Positions 1 through 9,147 of a stretch of 51,319 bases of DNA are shown one piece after another (position 1 is the first letter of the stretch; every line of letters begins with the position of its first letter). The DNA lies in NCBI GenBank assembly GCA_947179245.1, contig CAMXBD010000003.1:1-51319 (forward strand), in the 5' to 3' direction. The translations under genes and the position numbers were made by a program. Origin of the DNA: an uncultured Lachnospiraceae bacterium. GTDB taxonomy: Bacteria; Bacillota; Clostridia; Lachnospirales; Lachnospiraceae. The notes beneath the pieces were generated by a model, which had not been told where the DNA came from, did not search any database, and was given only the letters and a program-made list of their open reading frames with translations.

Positions 1-141
1 TTCATTGATTACTCTTGTTTGGATTATCATATACCATTAATTGTCCGGTGTCAAGCGGTTTTTGGATTTAGAACGTGATCCTTTGCCGTCAGCATGGTCT
101 TTTCTATTTTTGCTTCCACAGCAGCAATTCTCTATAATATA

Positions 142-186
142 AAACGCCCTCTAGGATACGTACTAATCATATCCACAAGGGCGTTT
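142..186 (-). terminator. Hairpin terminator downstream of flagellin
   Basis: A 9-bp perfect stem (AAACGCCCT / AGGGCGTTT) encloses 27 nt that contain a second inner pairing (GGATA / TATCC). It lies about 45 nt past the flagellin stop codon. The T tract on the minus strand is short (TTTTATATT), so termination efficiency is uncertain. Positions 1-141 hold nothing else I can recognise. Confidence 0.6.
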
Positions 187-232
187 ATATTCTCATAAAT
201 AAATTAATGGCAAAACAAGCTTCCTGCCAAAA

Positions 233-1003
233 CTAGAAAAGCATGCCTGTCATCATACTCTTCTGACTCATCTGGCGTCTTAACATCATCATCCGATACT
301 CATTCATAACTTCTTTCTGCTGCTTCTCAGAAATTGCCTTCGGAAAATCCAAGTCTTCCAGACGGCTTCTTGCGCTAAGCTGTTCCAAAGAAGCACTGTT
401 ATTATAATTGAAAGTATGCTCTAAGCGATTCGTATAAGCGCCAATGCTGCTCCTCTGCGATGATACCATATCCAATGCTTTATCGATAGCATCCAGACTG
501 AAATTATCTGAAGTAACATCAAGATCAGCAATCCCAAGCGCCTCCAATGTAGCATTAGCCATCTGAATCTTCATGCCTCCGCCATTAGGATTGGTCGCAA
601 GACCCATGTCAGCCATACTTCCATCTAATAATTTCTGTTCATTCAGCGACGTATCCTTAGCCAGCGACTGAATACCCTGCTTAAGCTGATCGATCTCATT
701 CTGATAAATCTTCTTATCATCTGCGGAATTTAAACCGTTCATGGACCGCAGCGCAAGATCACGGATTCTCTGCAGATAATCTGTCATTCCGTCAAGTGCA
801 CCATCTGCCACATTCAGAACACCTATTCCAGCCTTCGCATTCTCAGCTCCGACACTTAATCCGGTCTCTTCTCTCTGCATCTTCTTCGCAATCGCGAGCC
901 CTGCCGCATCATCTGCTGCCGAATTGATTCTTTTACCACTGGAAATATGAGAATAGGACTTAAAAATACTATTATCTTTACCGTTAATCGTCATGGAACT
1001 CAT
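233..1003 (-). CDS. Short flagellin
   Basis: This is a filament-type flagellin of 256 aa. The N-terminal D0/D1 signature is clear at about residues 20-110 (SSGKRINSAADDAAGLAIA, then the coiled-coil region ending near LNEQKLLDG). A C-terminal D1 helix follows at about 175-225 (SSQRSSIGAYTNRLEHTFNY). There is almost no central variable D2/D3 domain, which puts it at the short end of the family. The last about 20 residues are odd: a Met- and Arg-rich tail (MMMLRRQMSQKS) replaces the usual Gln/Ala-rich D0 end. AAGGAGG sits 7 nt before the ATG. A SigA-type promoter lies upstream and I saw no sigma-28 motif. The gene follows tex, not a flagellar operon. It could be a minor or structural-variant flagellin rather than the main filament subunit. 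Confidence 0.9.
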   Translation of the reverse strand: MSSMTINGKDNSIFKSYSHISSGKRINSAADDAAGLAIAKKMQREETGLSVGAENAKAGIGVLNVADGALDGMTDYLQRIRDLALRSMNGLNSADDKKIYQNEIDQLKQGIQSLAKDTSLNEQKLLDGSMADMGLATNPNGGGMKIQMANATLEALGIADLDVTSDNFSLDAIDKALDMVSSQRSSIGAYTNRLEHTFNYNNSASLEQLSARSRLEDLDFPKAISEKQQKEVMNEYRMMMLRRQMSQKSMMTGMLF

Positions 1004-1095
1004 AACTACGCCTCCTTCCCTGTTTCTATTCTACGTTCATCTACAGAAATATTTACCAATAAATATATAATTTGGCAAACCCTGCTTTTATAATT

Positions 1096-1124
1096 ATCAT
1101 ACCTATATTCATCGAAACAGTCAA
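1096..1124 (-). promoter_or_regulatory. Vegetative promoter of the flagellin gene
   Basis: On the minus strand TTGACT is followed by a 17-nt spacer and TATGAT, a near-consensus sigma-70/SigA promoter, about 90 nt upstream of the flagellin ATG. It lies between the tex stop and the flagellin start, so flagellin can be transcribed independently of tex. Confidence 0.75.
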
Positions 1125-1180
1125 GGTATTTTCTCACATTGACTACTTATTTCTGCATCTTACCCGGCATTACGCGCGGC

Positions 1181-3568
1181 TCATGCTTCCTGCTTGATTT
1201 TCATCGTCAGTCCGATACGTTTCTTCGCCACATCCACAGTAAGCACCTGAACATCTACCACATCGCCTACACTGACTGCCTCAAGCGGATGTTTAATGAA
1301 TTTGTTTGTAATCTGCGAAATATGCACGAGTCCGTCCTGATGCACGCCAATATCCACGAACACACCGAAGTCTATAACATTACGTACCGTACCTTTCAAG
1401 ATCATTCCCGGCTTTAAGTCTTTCATATCCAGTACATCACTTCGCAGGATCGGTGCCGGCATGTCGTCACGCGGGTCTCTCGCCGGTTTCTCAAGTTCTT
1501 TCAGGATATCAGTCAAAGTAATCTCACCGATACCGAGTTCTTCGGCAAGTTTCTTCTTATCCTTGATCTTTTTCTCTAGGCTGCTTACTGTTATCTCTGT
1601 CTTGCCGCCATTCTTATTGTTATCTGTGCCTTTTCCGGAACCGGCATTTGTATCAGAATCATTTTCTAACGACATACCGCCCATGGCTGCCGCCAGAGCC
1701 TTGCCCATAGCGGTATTTGTGTTACGGATCACTACCTTCTGCTGCGGTTTCTTCTTTTCTTTGACAGGTGTCTCTTTTTTACCGGAGGCTTTCTGTGCAG
1801 CCGCTTTTTTCTGGGCTTCCTTGACATCCTCCATGGTCAATCCCATCTTGTCAAGCAGTTTCGACGCCGCCTCATAGGATTCCGGATGCACACTGGTAGC
1901 GTCCAACGGATTATCTCCGTCCGTGATACGCATAAAGCCTGCACACTGCTCATAAGCTTTCGGTCCTAATTTTGCTACTTTCAAAAGCTGTGCCCTGTTC
2001 GTAAATCTGCCGTTCGTCTCGCGGTAATCCACAATATTTCTGGCAATCACCTTTGTCACGCCGGAAACATACTCCAGAAGAGAGGCAGAAGCAGTATTTA
2101 AATCTACGCCTACTTTATTTACACTGTCTTCCACTACTCCGTTTAATGCTTCGCTCAGCTTCTTCTGGTTCATGTCATGCTGATACTGCCCCACACCGAT
2201 AGATTTGGGATCAATCTTCACCAGTTCTGCCAGCGGATCCTGCAGTCTTCTTGCAATCGACGCTGCGCTTCTCTGTCCCACATCAAAATTCGGAAACTCC
2301 TCTGTAGCAAGCTTGCTTGCAGAGTAAACGGAAGCACCCGCCTCGTTGACGATAACATACTGCACAGGGGTATCCAGCTCTTTTAACAGCTCCACGATCA
2401 CCTGCTCTGACTCTCTCGATGCCGTTCCGTTACCCACAGAAATGAGGGACACGTTATATTTCTTAATCAGCCTTTTCAATTCTGCCTTTGCTTCTACAAC
2501 TTTATTCTGAGGCGCCGTAGGATAAATGACTTTCGTGTCCAGCACTTTACCTGTCTCGTCTACCACTGCCAGTTTACAGCCCGTACGAAAAGCCGGATCC
2601 CAGCCCAGAACCACTTTGCCTTTGATAGGCGGCTGTAAAAGAAGCTGCTCTAGGTTCTTCCCGAATACAGAAATTGCGCCATCCTCCGCTTTTTCCGTCA
2701 GATCATTTCTGATTTCCCTCTCAATGGCGGGCGCAATCAGTCTGTCATAACTGTCTTTGATAACATCCTCCAATACTGGAGATGTGACAGGATTGTCATT
2801 TGTAATCACTTTCGTACGCAGAAACTGCAGGATGCGCTCCACCGGAGCCTCCACCTTAACTACGAGAAACTTCTCATTCTCCCCACGGTTTAAAGCCAGC
2901 GTCCTATGTCCGACCACTTTCTTAATCGGTTCTTCATACTGATAGTACATCTCATAGACGCTTTCAGCCTTCTCGTCCTTGGCTGTACTCACCAGCTTAC
3001 CTTCCTCCACGGTAATGCCGCGGATATAGATACGGTAATCCGCCTCATCGGAAACCATCTCGGCAATAATGTCCTTAGCCCCTTGCAAGGCTTCCGCCGC
3101 TGTCTTAACAGCTTTTGCGGTATCTTCATCCTCATGGATATATTTCTCTGCCTCGTTCTCAATAGGTTCCGTAGTCTCCTGTGCCAGAATAAACTGTGCC
3201 AGACCGTCCAGCCCTTTCTCTTTCGCCACGCTTGCCCGTGTCTTTTTCTTCGGGCGGTATGGACGGTATAAGTCCTCCACTACCACCATCGTCTCAGCCG
3301 AAACAATACGCTCCCTAAGCTCGTCAGTCAGCTTACCTTGTTCTTCTATACTCTTCAATACCTGCTCTTTCTTGTCCTCAAGATTGCGCAGATACGTCAG
3401 CCGTTCATCCAGATTACGCAGCACCTCATCGTTGAGGGAACCGGTAGCTTCCTTTCTGTATCTTGAGATGAAAGGAATCGTATTTCCTTCATCTATCAAT
3501 TTGACAGCCGCCTCCACCTGCCATTTTTCTACTTTCAATTCTTCTTTAAGTTTTAATATAATGTCCAT
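1181..3568 (-). CDS. tex: Tex-family RNA-binding transcription accessory protein
   Basis: Tex is a conserved cytoplasmic nucleic-acid-binding protein linked to transcription and RNA handling. The 795-aa product shows the family order. A helical Tex N-terminal region spans about 1-190, with the conserved stretch NTIPFISRYRKEATGSL. A YqgF/RNase H-like fold lies at about 315-450 (LGWDPAFRTGCKLAVVD), helix-hairpin-helix segments at about 490-560, and a C-terminal S1 domain at about 722-795 (GTVRNVIDFGVFVDIGVHQDG). A Lys/Asn/Gly-rich low-complexity linker of about 80 residues (about 600-685) separates HhH from S1 and makes the protein slightly longer than usual. It is last in the probable signalling operon, 57 nt after the HD-GYP gene, with GGAGG before the ATG. 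Assignment is firm; any functional tie to the upstream signalling genes is unknown. Confidence 0.95.
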   Translation of the reverse strand: MDIILKLKEELKVEKWQVEAAVKLIDEGNTIPFISRYRKEATGSLNDEVLRNLDERLTYLRNLEDKKEQVLKSIEEQGKLTDELRERIVSAETMVVVEDLYRPYRPKKKTRASVAKEKGLDGLAQFILAQETTEPIENEAEKYIHEDEDTAKAVKTAAEALQGAKDIIAEMVSDEADYRIYIRGITVEEGKLVSTAKDEKAESVYEMYYQYEEPIKKVVGHRTLALNRGENEKFLVVKVEAPVERILQFLRTKVITNDNPVTSPVLEDVIKDSYDRLIAPAIEREIRNDLTEKAEDGAISVFGKNLEQLLLQPPIKGKVVLGWDPAFRTGCKLAVVDETGKVLDTKVIYPTAPQNKVVEAKAELKRLIKKYNVSLISVGNGTASRESEQVIVELLKELDTPVQYVIVNEAGASVYSASKLATEEFPNFDVGQRSAASIARRLQDPLAELVKIDPKSIGVGQYQHDMNQKKLSEALNGVVEDSVNKVGVDLNTASASLLEYVSGVTKVIARNIVDYRETNGRFTNRAQLLKVAKLGPKAYEQCAGFMRITDGDNPLDATSVHPESYEAASKLLDKMGLTMEDVKEAQKKAAAQKASGKKETPVKEKKKPQQKVVIRNTNTAMGKALAAAMGGMSLENDSDTNAGSGKGTDNNKNGGKTEITVSSLEKKIKDKKKLAEELGIGEITLTDILKELEKPARDPRDDMPAPILRSDVLDMKDLKPGMILKGTVRNVIDFGVFVDIGVHQDGLVHISQITNKFIKHPLEAVSVGDVVDVQVLTVDVAKKRIGLTMKIKQEA

Positions 3569-3606
3569 GCTTTCCTCCGCTCTTTCCTGCTTTTCTCATT
3601 ATCTCC

Positions 3607-3625
3607 GGCTGTGTACTTTACAGCC
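3607..3625 (-). other. Small hairpin between the HD-GYP gene and tex
   Basis: GGCTGT-AAAGTAC-ACAGCC forms a perfect 6-bp stem starting at the base after the HD-GYP stop codon. There is no T tract, so it is more likely an mRNA stability or processing element than a terminator. It leaves tex able to be co-transcribed. Confidence 0.4.
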
Positions 3626-5098
3626 CTATATAATCTTTTCATCCTGCCGGAGTGCTTCATCCAGCCACTCCACAAGTCTTAAATCTACTTTGCCCTTGTC
3701 AGCCATACTCTTTAATATCTCGATCGCCTTATCCCTTGGAATCGGTTTCTTATAAGGTCTGTCCGTAGCCGCAAGCGCATCATAGATATCCACCACCGTA
3801 AGAAGCCTTGTCTCTAAATCAAGCTCCTCGCCTTTTAAATGGTTCGGATATCCGCTGCCATCCAGATACTCATGATGTGCGCCAACCCACTTAGGCACCA
3901 TAGAAAATCCCTTGTAGAACTGCACCTTATCCAAAATTCTGGAGGTCATGACCACATGATTTTCCATCTCCTTGCGCTCCTGTACTGTCAACGTTCCGCT
4001 CCGAATACTCAAGCAGGCTGTTTCCCTGTCAGTCAGATACGGAAGAACCGATCCATCCTCATTTATATGCTTTTTCTTAGAAAGTCTTTCTATATGCTCA
4101 TATGCCTCATCATCCACATAACCAATCACATCGATCTCATGAATGAATGCAAGTTCCGACTCCAGATTGTCTATAGTCTTCTCATATTCTTCCTGCGTGA
4201 TCCTGCCCCGGAGCATATCGATCTCATACAGCGCCTTAAGCAGGTCAAACCGGGCATCTACCTTCTCAAGTTCTTTGTCCAGTCTGGTAGCCTTATTCAT
4301 AATGCTTAACGGCACCACCATTTTGCCAATATCATGAATAAGCGCCGCAAGCATTAACTGCTCTTTTCTTGCGGGATCAAATGCAACTTCGCATTTCCCT
4401 TCTTTATGTAACTGCGTAATATAGTCAGCCAGAAGGCTCGCATATTTTTCTACATTCCTCGTATGCAGGGCATTGTACGGCGTACGCTCCTCTAACGCCG
4501 TTGTAAGCGCCTCCACAAAGGAATAAATCTGCGTCTTGAGCGCCTCCACATAAGACAGGTTTGTAAGTTCAATCGCCGCCATAGAGCCCAGCGCGCAGAT
4601 AATAATCTCATACTGTTCGTCAAAGGCGGTAACATTACCTTTCTCGTCCATGGCATTGATCAACTGCAATACCCCGATCAACTCATTTTCGTTATTCGCA
4701 AGAGGCACGACTAACTGTGACTGCGTGCGGTACCCGGTCAGATTATCATACTGCCTCGGACCTGAAAAATCAAACTGACTGCTGGCATAAACATCCGGTA
4801 TATTCACGACTTCTCTGTGAATTGCCGCATAGGAACATACATTTTCCTCTCTCATAGGCACCGGCGGCAGATCAATGGATTCCCCATCCATCCCACGGCT
4901 GACTCCTTTGGAAAGCGTCTTCATATATTTAAAGGTCAATTCATCATTTTCATATAAATACAAGGTACTGGCATCACAGTTCGTAATCTCCATCCCTTTA
5001 TCCAAAATGGTCATGAGCAGACGGTTTCTGTCTCTTTCTGTAGAAAGACGTATTCCAATATCCATTATCTTTTCAAAATCTTTGTATTGCAAATGCAT
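3626..5098 (-). CDS. GAF-HD-GYP cyclic-di-GMP phosphodiesterase
   Basis: The predicted role is hydrolysis of c-di-GMP under control of a GAF sensor, in the cytoplasm. The 490-aa product has a GAF domain at about 15-180 and an HD-GYP domain at about 190-480. The HDIGK metal motif is at about 255-259 and HHE..DGSGYP at about 401-411, so the signature residues are intact. About 100 residues inserted between the two motifs are longer than in typical HD-GYP domains. The ORF track begins 11 codons too early: the ATG at 5098 lies one base after the upstream TAA and is served by AAGGAG inside the last codons of that gene, which implies translational coupling. Specificity (c-di-GMP versus other cyclic dinucleotides) is inferred from family. 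Confidence 0.92.
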   Translation of the reverse strand: MHLQYKDFEKIMDIGIRLSTERDRNRLLMTILDKGMEITNCDASTLYLYENDELTFKYMKTLSKGVSRGMDGESIDLPPVPMREENVCSYAAIHREVVNIPDVYASSQFDFSGPRQYDNLTGYRTQSQLVVPLANNENELIGVLQLINAMDEKGNVTAFDEQYEIIICALGSMAAIELTNLSYVEALKTQIYSFVEALTTALEERTPYNALHTRNVEKYASLLADYITQLHKEGKCEVAFDPARKEQLMLAALIHDIGKMVVPLSIMNKATRLDKELEKVDARFDLLKALYEIDMLRGRITQEEYEKTIDNLESELAFIHEIDVIGYVDDEAYEHIERLSKKKHINEDGSVLPYLTDRETACLSIRSGTLTVQERKEMENHVVMTSRILDKVQFYKGFSMVPKWVGAHHEYLDGSGYPNHLKGEELDLETRLLTVVDIYDALAATDRPYKKPIPRDKAIEILKSMADKGKVDLRLVEWLDEALRQDEKII

Positions 5099-5099
5099 C

Positions 5100-5894
5100 T
5101 TATTTCTCCTTTTCCATCGGATATATCCCATGTTGTTTCATGTATTCAAGCGACCTCTTCTGTGCTTCATATCCGCTTACTTCCACCAACACCGGCGCCT
5201 CTATGCGATACTGCCTGATAAGATGGTCAAATTCCTGCCAGTCCAGTTGTCCCTCGCCCACTGCCAGATGCAGGTCGTTTTCCAGATCATTGTCATTAAT
5301 ATGCATATGCCGGATATAGGGTGCCAGTGTCTCAACCCACTCCTTCCCCGAACATCTTGAAAGCATAGCGTGGGCATAATCCAGACAGATTCCGAAATTT
5401 GCGACATTCCGCATCTTTTCAGCCAGTCCTGCCATAATATCCGGCGCTTCGTCAAACATGTTTTCCATATAAATCTGCTGCTTAGGATATTGCTGGGCAA
5501 GTTCCGTGAAAAACGCCGCATTTCTGTCGCACCAGTTTTTCAGATAGCTCGATGCCCGGAATCCTGCAAGCCGTCCCGTATGAAACACGATGCCCTTTAA
5601 TCCCATGTGCCCCGCTGTCTCCATGGACTGGCGGATCCGGAGCATGGAGGCGTCCCTGATCAGAGGATCGTCACTGTGTATCGTCACATCCAGAAACGCA
5701 CCGTGCATCGTATCCTTAGAAAAATCGTTCCTGTATCTTCTATAGTCTTCGATATACTCCGCCTGTCCTGCAGGATCATCCATAACTTTCGGTATATAGA
5801 AATCATTATATTCAAATGCACATCCATATTCTGCCGCCAGACTGCACATCCGTTCCATATCTGCCCTGTCGGGAACCAAATACAGTTTATTCAT
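5100..5894 (-). CDS. TIM-barrel sugar phosphate isomerase/epimerase-like protein
   Basis: This resembles the xylose isomerase-like / AP endonuclease 2 TIM-barrel family. Typical strand-end motifs are visible: MHGAFLDV, VFHTGR, IYMENMFDEAPD, CLDYAHAM, HMHINDND and the terminal VLVEVSG. His, Glu and Asp at these strand ends suggest a divalent-metal site. The family includes sugar epimerases, isomerases and endonuclease IV; the substrate here is unknown. The ATG at 5894 (MNKLYLVPD) is favoured. An alternative ATG at 5906 overlaps the stop of the cyclase gene. Both lack a strong SD, which suggests coupled translation. It lies between a nucleotide cyclase and an HD-GYP protein, an unusual place for a sugar enzyme. 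Confidence 0.75.
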   Translation of the reverse strand: MNKLYLVPDRADMERMCSLAAEYGCAFEYNDFYIPKVMDDPAGQAEYIEDYRRYRNDFSKDTMHGAFLDVTIHSDDPLIRDASMLRIRQSMETAGHMGLKGIVFHTGRLAGFRASSYLKNWCDRNAAFFTELAQQYPKQQIYMENMFDEAPDIMAGLAEKMRNVANFGICLDYAHAMLSRCSGKEWVETLAPYIRHMHINDNDLENDLHLAVGEGQLDWQEFDHLIRQYRIEAPVLVEVSGYEAQKRSLEYMKQHGIYPMEKEK

Positions 5895-5898
5895 TTTC

Positions 5899-7707
5899 TC
5901 ACACATCTTTCTTTACATCATCAATCTGATACACGAAGACACCATTACTTTTTCCCTTAAGTGAAATCTCACCGATAGGCGTCGCCATAACCCTGTCCTT
6001 TACCGCCTCATAGACCTCTTTGCTGACCAGAATCTGTCCCGGCCGCGCATTACTCTCCAATCTGGCTGCCGTATTGACGGTATCACCAATGGCTGTATAA
6101 TCCATACGGAAATCACATCCGATATTGCCCACAACGGCATTGCCGCAGTTTACCCCGATTCCGAAAGACACGCTCTTACCGTATCTTTCACGGAATTTCC
6201 CGGCAATTCTCTCCGCCCCTGCCTGCATATCCCACGCAGTAGAAACTGCACGGAAAATATAATCATCCAGATCAAAAGGCGCATTGAAGACCGCCATCGT
6301 CGCGTCTCCCACAAACTTATCGAGTGTTCCTCCGTTATCAAAAATTGCCTGCGTGGTAAGCCCTAAATACTCGTTCAGAATTTCCACCACTTCCTCCGGT
6401 TTTAAACTCTCCGACATAGTCGTAAATCCCCGGATATCCACAAATAATACTGCAATATGGCGGTTTTCTCCACCGATCACCAGCTCAAAATCCTTATCCT
6501 TACTGATCTTATCCACCACCTGAGGCGCTACATATTGCTTAAATACATTGATCACACGCCGTCTGCGCATGATTTCCGACAAATATCTGCGCATCATCTG
6601 TATCAGATAAATTACAAACAGGCAGACCGGCAGGAGTATTGTCGGAACGATCCACCCTTTCACGTACATTCCTCTTGCAAAAGCAATATCAAAGGCGAAC
6701 AGCGCTGCCAGAAGAATCGTGGAGTGCAGCATCCTCATCTTTTCACTGCATACATAGAATGCTCCGCACACAAGCGCCGCCACAACCGCATATGCAAAGG
6801 GCGATACCGGAAGCTGTGTTTTCCCTTCCAGCAAAGCCTCTATAATGTTCGCATGTATTTCCACCCCGTACATCTGACTGTTATGGGCGATAGCCGGCAT
6901 ATAAGAATCCTGCATTCCCACAGCGTAGGCGCCCACCAGCACCACCGCATCCTGAAAGATTGCGGCATCCACTGTCCCGTCCAGCACGTCCGCCATGGAA
7001 ACTACACTGTAGCCTCCCGCTTTGCCGGAATAGGTGAAATAGAACCTGTTATTTCTTCCGTAAGTATCAGGGAAAACCGCTTCTTCTCCCCTGCTCTCCT
7101 GATAGACTTTATAAACCATAGAAGAGAGACTATACTTTCTTACTCCCTCATAATCCAGATAAGCCATCGCCTGCCGCACATATCCATCCGTATCCACAAA
7201 GGTATTGGCAAAACCACACATAACCTCATTTTTCAGGCTGTCATAAGGTTCTATCACATGGTCCACATAATAAGGATTATAAACAATCCTGCCGTCCTCT
7301 CCTTTTTCGGGCTGTTCCTTAAACGAAAAACTCATAGCGGCAACAACGTTCTCCGTCTGCCCGCAGACCTTAGCGAAATAATCATCCGCCTCCCGATCCG
7401 CCTCCTCACTGTAGATCACATCGAATCCGATGACCGCCGGACGTACATCTCCCGTGCCGTTCAGAATCGATACCAGCTCAGCCGGAATCTTCCTGCTCCA
7501 AGTGTTGACAGGACCGTATTGTTCCAATGTTTTATCATCAATTCCAATAATATAGATTTTTTTATTGGTGACAGTCTCCCTCTGGTTCAGCCTGTCGGAT
7601 ATTCCCATGTCCAGAAAGCCCGCTGTGCCAAAATACAGAAATGCAAGAGATGCCAGAATAACGGCGGCTGTAACCGCCGCCGCTTTTATTCCGCTCAGAT
7701 GTTTCAT
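5899..7707 (-). CDS. CHASE2-domain class III adenylate/guanylate cyclase
   Basis: This is a membrane receptor cyclase of 602 aa. A signal-anchor helix lies at about 8-30, followed by an extracellular CHASE2 sensor at about 35-300 (YIIGIDDKTLEQYGP, VIGFDVIYSE). A cluster of about three transmembrane helices lies at about 305-375, and the cytoplasmic class III cyclase domain at about 415-595. Both metal-binding Asp positions are present (VLFVDIRGFTTMSES and KFVGDATMAVFNAP), as is the conserved DYTAIGDTVNTAARLES. cAMP is the likely product, but ATP versus GTP selectivity cannot be decided by eye. It follows the FecR-domain gene by 33 nt and overlaps the isomerase region downstream. CHASE2 cyclases next to FecR-domain proteins are a recurrent pairing, consistent with an envelope-sensing unit. 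Confidence 0.93.
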   Translation of the reverse strand: MKHLSGIKAAAVTAAVILASLAFLYFGTAGFLDMGISDRLNQRETVTNKKIYIIGIDDKTLEQYGPVNTWSRKIPAELVSILNGTGDVRPAVIGFDVIYSEEADREADDYFAKVCGQTENVVAAMSFSFKEQPEKGEDGRIVYNPYYVDHVIEPYDSLKNEVMCGFANTFVDTDGYVRQAMAYLDYEGVRKYSLSSMVYKVYQESRGEEAVFPDTYGRNNRFYFTYSGKAGGYSVVSMADVLDGTVDAAIFQDAVVLVGAYAVGMQDSYMPAIAHNSQMYGVEIHANIIEALLEGKTQLPVSPFAYAVVAALVCGAFYVCSEKMRMLHSTILLAALFAFDIAFARGMYVKGWIVPTILLPVCLFVIYLIQMMRRYLSEIMRRRRVINVFKQYVAPQVVDKISKDKDFELVIGGENRHIAVLFVDIRGFTTMSESLKPEEVVEILNEYLGLTTQAIFDNGGTLDKFVGDATMAVFNAPFDLDDYIFRAVSTAWDMQAGAERIAGKFRERYGKSVSFGIGVNCGNAVVGNIGCDFRMDYTAIGDTVNTAARLESNARPGQILVSKEVYEAVKDRVMATPIGEISLKGKSNGVFVYQIDDVKKDV

Positions 7708-7740
7708 ATCTTTCTATCTAATACCCTTCCAAGTCAAATC

Positions 7741-9105
7741 TTATTCTTTCCACTTAATAGTCGTATTTGCCTTAATTCCGGTTCTGAAATCAAAGTCCCA
7801 TTCACCATTCTCCGCCGGAATAAGCAAAGGCTCCGAAGCTCTTTCTCCGCTCTTTACTTCCTGTGTGGCAAACACAGTGCCCTGATACTCAAAAGTCACT
7901 GTATAAGTCACCGGCTGAGGCGGAATCACAGGATAATTAATCTCCGGTACGTCATAACTTGGTATATCATAATTCGGCACATCATGCTCCGGCTGATTGT
8001 TGTTGTCAGAATCTCCGCCGCCATTCCCGCCCGAAGAACTGTCTCCTCCTGCGTTATCATTGCCGGAACTTACACTGTCCGCCGTCTCCGCTGCCTTGGG
8101 CTGTGTCCCTTGCGCGGTCTGCGGTTTCTGCTCCGGCTGGTTCGGCTGATCCGCCGCCGTTTGCGCCGTCCCAGAATCCTTTACGTCCCTGCTTGCGCGC
8201 GTAGAAGCATTTCCTGCCGTATTTCTCGCTGCAGCGGCATCTGCTGTATCTTCATCTATATCACTATATTCTGAATCCTCTTTCGTATCGGACAACGCTG
8301 TCTGCTCCGGCTCACTCTCTCCGGACTCTTCATTTACCTCTGCTGTGTTACCGGAGTTATCAATCTTCTCCGTTAACTCCATCAAGTCCTTCAACGTTAT
8401 ACCGGTCATAGACTGACCACTCTCCGACATACTTCTCAAGTTGTTGAGTGCCTGTTCCGGAAGCTCCTCATATGCAATATCTCTGAGATCATCCACTGTT
8501 CCATCACTGTATATGATCAGCTCACTGCCTGCCGGAACCAATACCTCTTCCCCGTAAGTTCCGTCCGGAAGAATGGGTGTCGTTCCGACTTTACCCTGAA
8601 AACAGCACAGTTTTGTATTCTTCTCTCCATTATCATCAATATATATTTCCGCACGATATATTGTTCCTCGAACCGCCATGACAGAGTTTGGTGTGGAAGT
8701 CTCATACTGAGACCCTTCACTCAGAGGATGCTGAATCTCATTAGTAACCGCTCCCTGCTCCAGACGGATTCTCGTCTTGGAATTTTCGTCCGTTCCTTCC
8801 GCTTCAACAGAAAATATCGTATCCGCCTCCGCCATCACATATTTATCATTATCTAGCTTCATACGCATGCTGGATTCCTGTGCAACGGTAACTCTGTCAT
8901 CGGATTCCAGATACAAATTCTCCGCCGCGTTCATGTTCCCTACGCCAGCCCTCTCTATCGAGGCGGTTCCTTCCACCTCATAGACTAATATGGAACGGTA
9001 TGATTCTTCTTTATTTAATAAAAGCATACCCACTACTGCTGCAATCACAGCCACCGCAGCACAAATACAAATGATGATTTTTTTATCTGCTATCTGCTTC
9101 TGCAT
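7741..9105 (-). CDS. Membrane-anchored FecR-domain protein
   Basis: The 454-aa product has one N-terminal transmembrane helix at about 8-30 and an extracellular FecR-like domain at about 60-145 (DDRVTVAQESSMRMKL, then SVMAVRGTIYRAEI). A long Glu/Ser/Thr/Asn/Gly-rich, disordered, wall-spanning type region lies at about 230-390. The C-terminus is a short beta module (TYTVTFEYQGTVFATQEV...KANTTIKW) resembling InlB B-repeat units. The ORF track starts at a TTG at 9111; ATG at 9105 is preferred, although GAGGGG is well placed for either. There is no TonB/FecI context, so this is an envelope sensor or scaffold rather than an iron-signalling anti-sigma factor. Its partner is likely the CHASE2 cyclase encoded 33 nt downstream. 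Confidence 0.85.
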   Translation of the reverse strand: MQKQIADKKIIICICAAVAVIAAVVGMLLLNKEESYRSILVYEVEGTASIERAGVGNMNAAENLYLESDDRVTVAQESSMRMKLDNDKYVMAEADTIFSVEAEGTDENSKTRIRLEQGAVTNEIQHPLSEGSQYETSTPNSVMAVRGTIYRAEIYIDDNGEKNTKLCCFQGKVGTTPILPDGTYGEEVLVPAGSELIIYSDGTVDDLRDIAYEELPEQALNNLRSMSESGQSMTGITLKDLMELTEKIDNSGNTAEVNEESGESEPEQTALSDTKEDSEYSDIDEDTADAAAARNTAGNASTRASRDVKDSGTAQTAADQPNQPEQKPQTAQGTQPKAAETADSVSSGNDNAGGDSSSGGNGGGDSDNNNQPEHDVPNYDIPSYDVPEINYPVIPPQPVTYTVTFEYQGTVFATQEVKSGERASEPLLIPAENGEWDFDFRTGIKANTTIKWKE

Positions 9106-9147
9106 AATCAACCACGCCCCTCTTTCGGCTTACTGCTCCCGCTAACC

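Noticed and set aside
3069-3755. 228-aa plus-strand ORF across the start of tex
   Set aside because: The Ser/Leu-rich translation is antisense to the conserved Tex N-terminus. It has no start context and is considered a shadow.
6457-8274. 605-aa plus-strand ORF opposite the cyclase and FecR genes
   Set aside because: It lies antisense to two genes with clear domains, its product is His/Arg/Cys-rich without domain patterns, and no SD is visible. It is a shadow ORF produced by codon bias of the real genes.
7741-9105. FecR-domain protein as an iron-siderophore anti-sigma regulator
   Set aside because: There is no FecI-type sigma factor or TonB receptor nearby; the neighbour is a CHASE2 cyclase and the organism type is Gram-positive-like.
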